Origin: Apostichopus japonicus
Lineage: Eukaryota; Echinodermata; Holothuroidea; Aspidochirotida; Stichopodidae
Direction of reading: 5' to 3'
Length of the DNA: 64,000 nucleotides
Assembly: GCF_037975245.1 (NCBI RefSeq)
Contig: NC_092574.1
Coordinates: 9,147,713 to 9,211,712 of the forward strand
In this document: positions 46,301-59,447 of the stretch, piece by piece
Layout of the letters: the number at the start of each line of letters is the position of its first letter
How positions within the stretch are numbered: the first letter of the stretch is position 1
The notes under the pieces: generated by a model
The model's database searches: none
What the model saw: only the letters and a program-made list of their open reading frames with translations
What the model was told of the DNA's origin: nothing
Made by a program: the position numbers and the translations under genes

Positions 46301-49300
46301 GTCCATATCTGCTTCCGTTCGGGAGATACGTGGTCCCAAAGTACAAGATAGAAATACGTGACTGTTCTTTATAAGTGCAAAATTTGGAAAACCCCCTCTT
46401 TTCAGCCCCCTCTCTTGTCCCCTCTGAAACACCCATCGACATTAAAATTAGACGTGAAGTAGAAGACACTCTTGTCTTTGTTATACACCAATTTCGTGTA
46501 ATTATCTGACCGGGAAAGGCTTTCTGTCCATATCATGTCTATTTGCGCCAAAAATAGGTGTTTTGTCATGCAAAGTTAAAAAAGTACCTCAATTTGGTAC
46601 CCAATTTCAAAATAAACTTCAGATTCGTAATCAGCGTGTCGCGAACTACCAGAAAAGATACATATTTATCGCCTTTGCGCCCTCTTATGACACTTTTTTC
46701 GCTCTGTTTGCAACTTCAGGCGAACAAAAGAAAAGCGAAAAACTTTTAGGGACAACAAAAGATTTTAATCCTTTGTTCGTCGTAAAAGTTTTTCGCTCTT
46801 CCTTTTTTTGACGTGAAAAAACTTGTTGTCGCCAAATCGATAAATGTGGATCTTTTCTGGTAGTTCGCGACACGCTGATTACGAATCTGAACTTTATTTT
46901 GGAATTGGGTACCAAAAAGAGGTACTTTTTTCACTTTTCAGACAAAACACCTATTTTTGGCGCAAATAAAAATTGCCAAAAATTGACCCAAAATCGATTT
47001 CGCCCAAAAGACGTAACAGGAAATAATCGATGCCCAGGAGTCCAAATCTGCAACTGTCAGGTCCATATCTGCTTCCGTTCGGGAGATACGTGGTCCCAAA
47101 GTACAAGATAGAAATACGTGACTGTTCTTTATAAGTGCAAAATTTGGAAAACCCCCTCTTTTCAGCCCCCTCTCTTGTCCCCTCTGAAACACCCATCGAC
47201 ATTAAAATTAGACGTGAAGTAGAAGACACTCTTGTCTTTGTTATACACCAATTTCGTGTAATTATCTGACCGGGAAAGGCTTTCTGTCCATATCATGTCT
47301 ATTTGCGCCAAAAATAGGTGTTTTGTCATGCAAAGTTAAAAAAGTACCTCAATTTGGTACCCAATTTCAAAATAAACTTCAGATTCGTAATCAGCGTGTC
47401 GCGAACTACCAGAAAAGATACATATTTATCGCCTTTGCGCCCTCTTATGACACTTTTTTCGCTCTGTTTGCAACTTCAGGCGAACAAAAGAAAAGCGAAA
47501 AACTTTTAGGGACAACAAAAGATTTTAATCCTTTGTTCGTCGTAAAAGTTTTTCGCTCTTCCTTTTTTTGACGTGAAAAAACTTGTTGTCGCCAAATCGA
47601 TAAATGTGGATCTTTTCTGGTAGTTCGCGACACGCTGATTACGAATCTGAACTTTATTTTGGAATTGGGTACCAAAAAGAGGTACTTTTTTCACTTTTCA
47701 GACAAAACACCTATTTTTGGCGCAAATAAAAATTGCCAAAAATTGACCCAAAATCGATTTCGCCCAAAAGACGTAACAGGAAATAATCGATGCCCAGGAG
47801 TCCAAATCTGCAACTGTCAGGTCCATATCTGCTTCCGTTCGGGAGATACGTGGTCCCAAAGTACAAGATAGAAATACGTGACTGTTCTTTATAAGTGCAA
47901 AATTTGGAAAACCCCCTCTTTTCAGCCCCCTCTCTTGTCCCCTCTGAAACACCCATCGACATTAAAATTAGACGTGAAGTAGAAGACACTCTTGTCTTTG
48001 TTATACACCAATTTCGTGTAATTATCTGACCGGGAAAGGCTTTCTGTCCATATCATGTCTATTTGCGCCAAAAATAGGTGTTTTGTCATGCAAAGTTAAA
48101 AAAGTACCTCAATTTGGTACCCAATTTCAAAATAAACTTCAGATTCGTAATCAGCGTGTCGCGAACTACCAGAAAAGATACATATTTATCGCCTTTGCGC
48201 CCTCTTATGACACTTTTTTCGCTCTGTTTGCAACTTCAGGCGAACAAAAGAAAAGCGAAAAACTTTTAGGGACAACAAAAGATTTTAATCCTTTGTTCGT
48301 CGTAAAAGTTTTTCGCTCTTCCTTTTTTTGACGTGAAAAAACTTGTTGTCGCCAAATCGATAAATGTGGATCTTTTCTGGTAGTTCGCGACACGCTGATT
48401 ACGAATCTGAACTTTATTTTGGAATTGGGTACCAAAAAGAGGTACTTTTTTCACTTTTCAGACAAAACACCTATTTTTGGCGCAAATAAAAATTGCCAAA
48501 AATTGACCCAAAATCGATTTCGCCCAAAAGACGTAACAGGAAATAATCGATGCCCAGGAGTCCAAATCTGCAACTGTCAGGTCCATATCTGCTTCCGTTC
48601 GGGAGATACGTGGTCCCAAAGTACAAGATAGAAATACGTGACTGTTCTTTATAAGTGCAAAATTTGGAAAACCCCCTCTTTTCAGCCCCCTCTCTTGTCC
48701 CCTCTGAAACACCCATCGACATTAAAATTAGACGTGAAGTAGAAGACACTCTTGTCTTTGTTATACACCAATTTCGTGTAATTATCTGACCGGGAAAGGC
48801 TTTCTGTCCATATCATGTCTATTTGCGCCAAAAATAGGTGTTTTGTCATGCAAAGTTAAAAAAGTACCTCAATTTGGTACCCAATTTCAAAATAAACTTC
48901 AGATTCGTAATCAGCGTGTCGCGAACTACCAGAAAAGATACATATTTATCGCCTTTGCGCCCTCTTATGACACTTTTTTCGCTCTGTTTGCAACTTCAGG
49001 CGAACAAAAGAAAAGCGAAAAACTTTTAGGGACAACAAAAGATTTTAATCCTTTGTTCGTCGTAAAAGTTTTTCGCTCTTCCTTTTTTTGACGTGAAAAA
49101 ACTTGTTGTCGCCAAATCGATAAATGTGGATCTTTTCTGGTAGTTCGCGACACGCTGATTACGAATCTGAACTTTATTTTGGAATTGGGTACCAAAAAGA
49201 GGTACTTTTTTCACTTTTCAGACAAAACACCTATTTTTGGCGCAAATAAAAATTGCCAAAAATTGACCCAAAATCGATTTCGCCCAAAAGACGTAACAGG

Positions 49301-52300
49301 AAATAATCGATGCCCAGGAGTCCAAATCTGCAACTGTCAGGTCCATATCTGCTTCCGTTCGGGAGATACGTGGTCCCAAAGTACAAGATAGAAATACGTG
49401 ACTGTTCTTTATAAGTGCAAAATTTGGAAAACCCCCTCTTTTCAGCCCCCTCTCTTGTCCCCTCTGAAACACCCATCGACATTAAAATTAGACGTGAAGT
49501 AGAAGACACTCTTGTCTTTGTTATACACCAATTTCGTGTAATTATCTGACCGGGAAAGGCTTTCTGTCCATATCATGTCTATTTGCGCCAAAAATAGGTG
49601 TTTTGTCATGCAAAGTTAAAAAAGTACCTCAATTTGGTACCCAATTTCAAAATAAACTTCAGATTCGTAATCAGCGTGTCGCGAACTACCAGAAAAGATA
49701 CATATTTATCGCCTTTGCGCCCTCTTATGACACTTTTTTCGCTCTGTTTGCAACTTCAGGCGAACAAAAGAAAAGCGAAAAACTTTTAGGGACAACAAAA
49801 GATTTTAATCCTTTGTTCGTCGTAAAAGTTTTTCGCTCTTCCTTTTTTTGACGTGAAAAAACTTGTTGTCGCCAAATCGATAAATGTGGATCTTTTCTGG
49901 TAGTTCGCGACACGCTGATTACGAATCTGAACTTTATTTTGGAATTGGGTACCAAAAAGAGGTACTTTTTTCACTTTTCAGACAAAACACCTATTTTTGG
50001 CGCAAATAAAAATTGACCCAAAATCGATTTCGCCCAAAAGACGTAACAGGAAATAATCGATGCCCAGGAGTCCAAATCTGCAACTGTCAGGTCCATATCT
50101 GCTTCCGTTCGGGAGATACGTGGTCCCAAAGTACAAGATAGAAATACGTGACTGTTCTTTATAAGTGCAAAATTTGGAAAACCCCCTCTTTTCAGCCCCC
50201 TCTCTTGTCCCCTCTGAAACACCCATCGACATTAAAATTAGACGTGAAGTAGAAGACACTCTTGTCTTTGTTATACACCAATTTCGTGTAATTATCTGAC
50301 CGGGAAAGGCTTTCTGTCCATATCATGTCTATTTGCGCCAAAAATAGGTGTTTTGTCATGCAAAGTTAAAAAAGTACCTCAATTTGGTACCCAATTTCAA
50401 AATAAACTTCAGATTCGTAATCAGCGTGTCGCGAACTACCAGAAAAGATACATATTTATCGCCTTTGCGCCCTCTTATGACACTTTTTTCGCTCTGTTTG
50501 CAACTTCAGGCGAACAAAAGAAAAGCGAAAAACTTTTAGGGACAACAAAAGATTTTAATCCTTTGTTCGTCGTAAAAGTTTTTCGCTCTTCCTTTTTTTG
50601 ACGTGAAAAAACTTGTTGTCGCCAAATCGATAAATGTGGATCTTTTCTGGTAGTTCGCGACACGCTGATTACGAATCTAAACTTTATTTTGGAATTGGGT
50701 ACCAAAAAGAGGTACTTTTTTCACTTTTCAGACAAAACACCTATTTTTGGCGCAAATAAAAATTGCCAAAAATTGACCCAAAATCGATTTCGCCCAAAAG
50801 ACGTAACAGGAAATAATCGATGCTCAGGAGTCCAAATCTGCAACTGTCAGGTCCATATCTGCTTCCGTTCGGGAGATACGTGGTCCCAAAGTACAAGATA
50901 GAAATACGTGACTGTTCTTTATAAGTGCAAAATTTGGAAAACCCCCTCTTTTCAGCCCCCTCTCTTGTCCCCTCTGAAACACCCATCGACATTAAAATTA
51001 GACGTGAAGTAGAAGACACTCTTGTCTTTGTTATACACCAATTTCGTGTAATTATCTGACCGGGAAAGGCTTTCTGTCCATATCATGTCTATTTGCGCCA
51101 AAAATAGGTGTTTTGTCATGCAAAGTTAAAAAAGTACCTCAATTTGGTACCCAATTTCAAAATAAACTTCAGATTCGTAATCAGCGTGTCGCGAACTACC
51201 AGAAAAGATACATATTTATCGCCTTTGCGCCCTCTTATGACACTTTTTTCGCTCTGTTTGCAACTTCAGGCGAACAAAAGAAAAGCGAAAAACTTTTAGG
51301 GACAACAAAAGATTTTAATCCTTTGTTCGTCGTAAAAGTTTTTCGCTCTTCCTTTTTTTGACGTGAAAAAACTTGTTGTCGCCAAATCGATAAATGTGGA
51401 TCTTTTCTGGTAGTTCGCGACACGCTGATTACGAATCTGAACTTTATTTTGGAATTGGGTACCAAAAAGAGGTACTTTTTTCACTTTTCAGACAAAACAC
51501 CTATTTTTGGCGCAAATAAAAATTGCCAAAAATTGACCCAAAATCGATTTCGCCCAAAAGACGTAACAGGAAATAATCGATGCTCAGGAGTCCAAATCTG
51601 CAACTGTCAGGTCCATATCTGCTTCCGTTCGGGAGATACGTGGTCCCAAAGTACAAGATAGAAATACGTGACTGTTCTTTATAAGTGCAAAATTTGGAAA
51701 ACCCCCTCTTTTCAGCCCCCTCTCTTGTCCCCTCTGAAACACCCATCGACATTAAAATTAGACGTGAAGTAGAAGACACTCTTGTCTTTGTTATACACCA
51801 ATTTCGTGTAATTATCTGACCGGGAAAGGCTTTCTGTCCATATCATGTCTATTTGCGCCAAAAATAGGTGTTTTGTCATGCAAAGTTAAAAAAGTACCTC
51901 AATTTGGTACCCAATTTCAAAATAAACTTCAGATTCGTAATCAGCGTGTCGCGAACTACCAGAAAAGATACATATTTATCGCCTTTGCGCCCTCTTATGA
52001 CACTTTTTTCGCTCTGTTTGCAACTTCAGGCGAACAAAAGAAAAGCGAAAAACTTTTAGGGACAACAAAAGATTTTAATCCTTTGTTCGTCGTAAAAGTT
52101 TTTCGCTCTTCCTTTTTTTGACGTGAAAAAACTTGTTGTCGCCAAATCGATAAATGTGGATCTTTTCTGGTAGTTCGCGACACGCTGATTACGAATCTGA
52201 ACTTTATTTTGGAATTGGGTGCCAAAAAGAGGTACTTTTTTCACTTTTCAGACAAAACACCTATTTTTGGCGCAAATAAAAATTGCCAAAAATTGACCCA

Positions 52301-55300
52301 AAATCGATTTCGCCCAAAAGACGTAACAGGAAATAATCGATGCCCAGGAGTCCAAATCTGCAACTGTCAGGTCCATATCTGCTTCCGTTCGGGAGATACG
52401 TGGTCCCAAAGTACAAGATAGAAATACGTGACTGTTCTTTATAAGTGCAAAATTTGGAAAACCCCCTCTTTTCAGCCCCCTCTCTTGTCCCCTCTGAAAC
52501 ACCCATCGACATTAAAATTAGACGTGAAGTAGAAGACACTCTTGTCTTTGTTATACACCAATTTCGTGTAATTATCTGACCGGGAAAGGCTTTCTGTCCA
52601 TATCATGTCTATTTGCGCCAAAAATAGGTGTTTTGTCATGCAAAGTTAAAAAAGTACCTCAATTTGGTACCCAATTTCAAAATAAACTTCAGATTCGTAA
52701 TCAGCGTGTCGCGAACTACCAGAAAAGATACATATTTATCGCCTTTGCGCCCTCTTATGACACTTTTTTCGCTCTGTTTGCAACTTCAGGCGAACAAAAG
52801 AAAAGCGAAAAACTTTTAGGGACAACAAAAGATTTTAATCCTTTGTTCGTCGTAAAAGTTTTTCGCTCTTCCTTTTTTTGACGTGAAAAAACTTGTTGTC
52901 GCCAAATCGATAAATGTGGATCTTTTCTGGTAGTTCGCGACACGCTGATTACGAATCTGAACTTTATTTTGGAATTGGGTGCCAAAAAGAGGTACTTTTT
53001 TCACTTTTCAGACAAAACACCTATTTTTGGCGCAAATAAAAATTGCCAAAAATTGACCCAAAATCGATTTCGCCCAAAAGACGTAACAGGAAATAATCGA
53101 TGCCCAGGAGTCCAAATCTGCAACTGTCAGGTCCATATCTGCTTCCGTTCGGGAGATACGTGGTCCCAAAGTACAAGATAGAAATACGTGACTGTTCTTT
53201 ATAAGTGCAAAATTTGGAAAACCCCCTCTTTTCAGCCCCCTCTCTTGTCCCCTCTGAAACACCCATCGACATTAAAATTAGACGTGAAGTAGAAGACACT
53301 CTTGTCTTTGTTATACACCAATTTCGTGTAATTATCTGACCGGGAAAGGCTTTCTGTCCATATCATGTCTATTTGCGCCAAAAATAGGTGTTTTGTCATG
53401 CAAAGTTAAAAAAGTACCTCAATTTGGTACCCAATTTCAAAATAAACTTCAGATTCGTAATCAGCGTGTCGCGAACTACCAGAAAAGATACATATTTATC
53501 GCCTTTGCGCCCTCTTATGACACTTTTTTTGCTCTGTTTGCAACTTCAGGCGAACAAAAGAAAAGCGAAAAACTTTTAGGGACAACAAAAGATTTTAATC
53601 CTTTGTTCGTCGTAAAAGTTTTTCGCTCTTCCTTTTTTTGACGTGAAAAAACTTGTTGTCGCCAAATCGATAAATGTGGATCTTTTCTGGTAGTTCGCCG
53701 ACACGCTGATTACGAATCTGAACTTTATTTTGGAATTGGGTACCAAAAAGAGGTACTTTTTTCACTTTTCAGACAAAACACCTATTTTTGGCGCAAATAA
53801 AAATTGCCAAAAATTGACCCAAAATCGATTTCGCCCAAAAGACGTAACAGGAAATAATCGATGCTCAGGAGTCCAAATCTGCAACTGTCAGGTCCATATC
53901 TGCTTCCGTTCGGGAGATACGTGGTCCCAAAGTACAAGATAGAAATACGTGACTGTTCTTTATAAGTGCAAAATTTGGAAAACCCCCTCTTTTCAGCCCC
54001 CTCTCTTGTCCCCTCTGAAACACCCATCGACATTAAAATTAGACGTGAAGTAGAAGACACTCTTGTCTTTGTTATACACCAATTTCGTGTAATTATCTGA
54101 CCGGGAAAGGCTTTCTGTCCATATCATGTCTATTTGCGCCAAAAATAGGTGTTTTGTCATGCAAAGTTAAAAAAGTACCTCAATTTGGTACCCAATTTCA
54201 AAATAAACTTCAGATTCGTAATCAGCGTGTCGCGAACTACCAGAAAAGATACATATTTATCGCCTTTGCGCCCTCTTATGACACTTTTTTCGCTCTGTTT
54301 GCAACTTCAGGCGAACAAAAGAAAAGCGAAAAACTTTTAGGGACAACAAAAGATTTTAATCCTTTGTTCGTCGTAAAAGTTTTTCGCTCTTCCTTTTTTT
54401 GACGTGAAAAAACTTGTTGTCGCCAAATCGATAAATGTGGATCTTTTCTGGTAGTTCGCCGACACGCTGATTACGAATCTGAACTTTATTTTGGAATTGG
54501 GTACCAAAAAGAGGTACTTTTTTCACTTTTCAGACAAAACACCTATTTTTGGCGCAAATAAAAATTGCCAAAAATTGACCCAAAATCGATTTCGCCCAAA
54601 AGACGTAACAGGAAATAATCGATGCTCAGGAGTCCAAATCTGCAACTGTCAGGTCCATATCTGCTTCCGTTCGGGAGATACGTGGTCCCAAAGTACAAGA
54701 TAGAAATACGTGACTGTTCTTTATAAGTGCAAAATTTGGAAAACCCCCTCTTTTCAGCCCCCTCTCTTGTCCCCTCTGAAACACCCATCGACATTAAAAT
54801 TAGACGTGAAGTAGAAGACACTCTTGTCTTTGTTATACACCAATTTCGTGTAATTATCTGACCGGGAAAGGCTTTCTGTCTATATCATGTCTATTTGCGC
54901 CAAAAATAGGTGTTTTGTCATGCAAAGTTAAAAAAGTACCTCAATTTGGTACCCAATTTCAAAATAAACTTCAGATTCGTAATCAGCGTGTCGCGAACTA
55001 CCAGAAAAGATACATATTTATCGCCTTTGCGCCCTCTTATGACACTTTTTTCGCTCTGTTTGCAACTTCAGGCGAACAAAAGAAAAGCGAAAAACTTTTA
55101 GGGACAACAAAAGATTTTAATCCTTTGTTCGTCGTAAAAGTTTTTCGCTCTTCCTTTTTTTGACGTGAAAAAACTTGTTGTCGCCAAATCGATAAATGTG
55201 GATCTTTTCTGGTAGTTCGCGACACGCTGATTACGAATCTGAACTTTATTTTGGAATTGGGTGCCAAAAAGAGGTACTTTTTTCACTTTTCAGACAAAAC

Positions 55301-58300
55301 ACCTATTTTTGGCGCAAATAAAAATTGCCAAAAATTGACCCAAAATCGATTTCGCCCAAAAGACGTAACAGGAAATAATCGATGCTCAGGAGTCCAAATC
55401 TGCAACTGTCAGGTCCATATCTGCTTCCGTTCGGGAGATACGTGGTCCCAAAGTACAAGATAGAAATACGTGACTGTTCTTTATAAGTGCAAAATTTGGA
55501 AAACCCCCTCTTTTCAGCCCCCTCTCTTGTCCCCTCTGAAACACCCATCGACATTAAAATTAGACGTGAAGTAGAAGACACTCTTGTCTTTGTTATACAC
55601 CAATTTCGTGTAATTATCTGACCGGGAAAGGCTTTCTGTCCATATCATGTCTATTTGCGCCAAAAATAGGTGTTTTGTCATGCAAAGTTAAAAAAGTACC
55701 TCAATTTGGTACCCAATTTCAAAATAAACTTCAGATTCGTAATCAGCGTGTCGCGAACTACCAGAAAAGATACATATTTATCGCCTTTGCGCCCTCTTAT
55801 GACACTTTTTTCGCTCTGTTTGCAACTTCAGGCGAACAAAAGAAAAGCGAAAAACTTTTAGGGACAACAAAAGATTTTAATCCTTTGTTCGTCGTAAAAG
55901 TTTTTCGCTCTTCCTTTTTTTGACGTGAAAAAACTTGTTGTCGCCAAATCGATAAATGTGGATCTTTTCTGGTAGTTCGCGACACGCTGATTACGAATCT
56001 GAACTTTATTTTAGAATTGGGTACCAAAAAGAGGTACTTTTTTCACTTTTCAGACAAAACACCTATTTTTGGCGCAAATAAAAATTGCCAAAAATTGACC
56101 CAAAATCGATTTCGCCCAAAAGACGTAACAGGAAATAATCGATGCCCAGGAGTCCAAATCTGCAACTGTCAGGTCCATATCTGCTTCCGTTCGGGAGATA
56201 CGTGGTCCCAAAGTACAAGATAGAAATACGTGACTGTTCTTTATAAGTGCAAAATTTGGAAAACCCCCTCTTTTCAGCCCCCTCTCTTGTCCCCTCTGAA
56301 ACACCCATCGACATTAAAATTAGACGTGAAGTAGAAGACACTCTTGTCTTTGTTATACACCAATTTCGTGTAATTATCTGACCGGGAAAGGCTTTCTGTC
56401 CATATCATGTCTATTTGCGCCAAAAATAGGTGTTTTGTCATGCAAAGTTAAAAAAGTACCTCAATTTGGTACCCAATTTCAAAATAAACTTCAGATTCGT
56501 AATCAGCGTGTCGCGAACTACCAGAAAAGATACATATTTATCGCCTTTGCGCCCTCTTATGACACTTTTTTCGCTCAGTTTGCAACTTCAGGCGAACAAA
56601 AGAAAAGCGAAAAACTTTTAGGGACAACAAAAGATTTTAATCCTTTGTTCGTCGTAAAAGTTTTTCGCTCTTCCTTTTTTTGACGTGAAAAAACTTGTTG
56701 TCGCCAAATCGATAAATGTGGATCTTTTCTGGTAGTTCGCGACACGCTGATTACGAATCTGAACTTTATTTTAGAATTGGGTACCAAAAAGAGGTTTTTT
56801 TTTCACTTTTCAGACAAAACACCTATTTTTGGCGCAAATAAAAATTGCCAAAAATTGACCCAAAATCGATTTCGCCCAAAAGACGTAACAGGAAATAATC
56901 GATGCTCAGGAGTCCAAATCTGCAACTGCCAGGTCCATATCTGCTTCCGTTCGGGAGATACGTGGTCCCAAAGTACAAGATAGAAATACGTGACTGTTCT
57001 TTATAAGTGCAAAATTTGGAAAACCCCCTCTTTTCAGCCCCCTCTCTTGTCCCCTCTGAAACACCCATCGACATTAAAATTAGACGTGAAGCAGAAGACA
57101 CTCTTGTCTTTGTTATACACCAATTTCGTGTAATTATCTGACCGGGAAAGGCTTTCTGTCCATATCATGTCTATTTGCGCCAAAAATAGGTGTTTTGTCA
57201 TGCAAAGTTAAAAAAGTACCTCAATTTGGTACCCAATTTCAAAATAAACTTCAGATTCGTAATCAGCGTGTCGCGAACTACCAGAAAAGATACATATTTA
57301 TCGCATTTGCGCCCTATTATGACACTTTTTTCGCTCAGTTTGCAACTTCAGGCGAACAAAAGAAAAGCGAAAAACTTTTAGGGACAACAAAAGATTTTAA
57401 TCCTTTGTTCGTCGTAAAAGTTTTTCGCTCTTCCTTTTTTTGACGTGAAAAAACTTGTTGTCGCCAAATCGATAAATGTGGATCTTTTCTGGTAGTTCGC
57501 GACACGCTGATTACGAATCTGAACTTTATTTTAGAATTGGGTACCAAAAAGAGGTACTTTTTTCACTTTTCAGACAAAACACCTATTTTTGGCGCAAATA
57601 AAAATTGCCAAAAATTGACCCAAAATCGATTTCGCCCAAAAGACGTAACAGGAAATAATCGATGCCCAGGAGTCCAAATCTGCAACTGTCAGGTCCATAT
57701 CTGCTTCCGTTCGGGAGATACGTGGTCCCAAAGTACAAGATAGAAATACGTGACTGTTCTTTATAAGTGCAAAATTTGGAAAACCCCCTCTTTTCAGCCC
57801 CCTCTCTTGTCCCCTCTGAAACACCCATCGACATTAAAATTAGACGTGAAGTAGAAGACACTCTTGTCTTTGTTATACACCAATTTCGTGTAATTATCTG
57901 ACCGGGAAAGGCTTTCTGTCCATATCATGTCTATTTGCGCCAAAAATAGGTGTTTTGTCATGCAAAGTTAAAAAAGTACCTCAATTTGGTACCCAATTTC
58001 AAAATAAACTTCAGATTCGTAATCAGCGTGTCGCGAACTACCAGAAAAGATACATATTTATCGCCTTTGCGCCCTCTTATGACACTTTTTTCGCTCTGTT
58101 TGCAACTTCAGGCGAACAAAAGAAAAGCGAAAAACTTTTAGGGACAACAAAAGATTTTAATCCTTTGTTCGTCGTAAAAGTTTTTCGCTCTTCCTTTTTT
58201 TGACGTGAAAAAACTTGTTGTCGCCAAATCGATAAATGTGGATCTTTTCTGGTAGTTCGCGACACGCTGATTACGAATCTGAACTTTATTTTGGAATTGG

Positions 58301-59447
58301 GTACCAAAAAGAGGTACTTTTTTCACTTTTCAGACAAAACACCTATTTTTGGCGCAAATAAAAATTGCCAAAAATTGACCCAAAATCGATTTCGCCCAAA
58401 AGACGTAACAGGAAATAATCGATGCTCAGGAGTCCAAATCTGCAACTGTCAGGTCCATATCTGCTTCCGTTCGGGAGATACGTGGTCCCAAAGTACAAGA
58501 TAGAAATACGTGACTGTTCTTTATAAGTGCAAAATTTGGAAAACCCCCTCTTTTCAGCCCCCTCTCTTGTCCCCTCTGAAACACCCATCGACATTAAAAT
58601 TAGACGTGAAGTAGAAGACACTCTTGTCTTTGTTATACACCAATTTCGTGTAATTATCTGACCGGGAAAGGCTTTCTGTCCATATCATGTCTATTTGCGC
58701 CAAAAATAGGTGTTTTGTCATGCAAAGTTAAAAAAGTACCTCAATTTGGTACCCAATTTCAAAATAAACTTCAGATTCGTAATCAGCGTGTCGCGAACTA
58801 CCAGAAAAGATACATATTTATCGCCTTTGCGCCCTATTATGACACTTTTTTCGCTCAGTTTGCAACTTCAGGCGAACAAAAGAAAAGCGAAAAACTTTTA
58901 GGGACAACAAAAGATTTTAATCCTTTGTTCGTCGTAAAAGTTTTTCGCTCTTCCTTTTTTTGACGTGAAAAAACTTGTTGTCGCCAAATCGATAAATGTG
59001 GATCTTTTCTGGTAGTTCGCGACACGCTGATTACGAATCTGAACTTTATTTTAGAATTGGGTACCAAAAAGAGGTACTTTTTTCACTTTTCAGACAAAAC
59101 ACCTATTTTTGGCGCAAATAAAAATTGCCAAAAATTGACCCAAAATCGATTTCGCCCAAAAGACGTAACAGGAAATAATCGATGCTCAGGAGTCCAAATC
59201 TGCAACTGCCAGGTCCATATCTGCTTCCGTTCGGGAGATACGTGGTCCCAAAGTACAAGATAAAAACACGTGTTCTTTATAAGTGCACAATTTGGAAAAC
59301 CCCCTCTTTTCAGCCCCATCTATTGTCCTCTCTGATGCACCCATCGACATTTAAATTAGACGTAGAGTAGAAGACACCCTTGTCTTTGTTATAGACCAAT
59401 TTCGTGTAATTATCTGACCGGGAAAGGATTTTTGTCTATATTATTTC
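25309..59447. repeat. Homogenised core of the satellite (45 units)
   Basis: Units 2-33 (to about 50.3 kb) are nearly invariant, with single-base changes in a few. Units 34-45 carry several shared variants, for example GATGCTCAGG for GATGCCCAGG, GGGTGCC for GGGTACC, TTTTAGAATTGG for TTTTGGAATTGG and GCTCAGTTTGC for GCTCTGTTTGC. The 750-base units (starting near 26068, 36698, 38968, 42758, 44269 and 49580) lack ten bases between two AAAATTG copies just right of the palindrome. Confidence 0.95.
27578..28006. repeat. Representative 429-bp nested palindrome of one satellite unit
   Basis: The outer arms begin TATTTGCGCC and end GGCGCAAATA; about 140 bases on each side pair at roughly 90%. This includes a perfect block of about 42 bp containing CAGCGTGTCGCGAACTACC. 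Inside, GCGAAAAACTTTTA (27773-27786) pairs perfectly with 27821-27834. The centre is the near-palindrome GATTTTAATC (27799-27808). The same structure recurs in every core unit. Confidence 0.9.

Noticed and set aside
25309-59447. Some 300 open frames of 62-116 codons on both strands of the satellite
   Set aside because: They repeat with the unit, overlap each other on both strands, and give the same peptide from both strands because the unit is palindromic. They match no protein family I know and show no codon-level constraint by eye.
25309-59447. CENP-B-box-like sequence (TTCGTGTAA ... CGGGAAA) in each satellite unit
   Set aside because: The two halves are separated by too many bases to fit the 17-bp box spacing, so a centromeric role is not supported by this motif.
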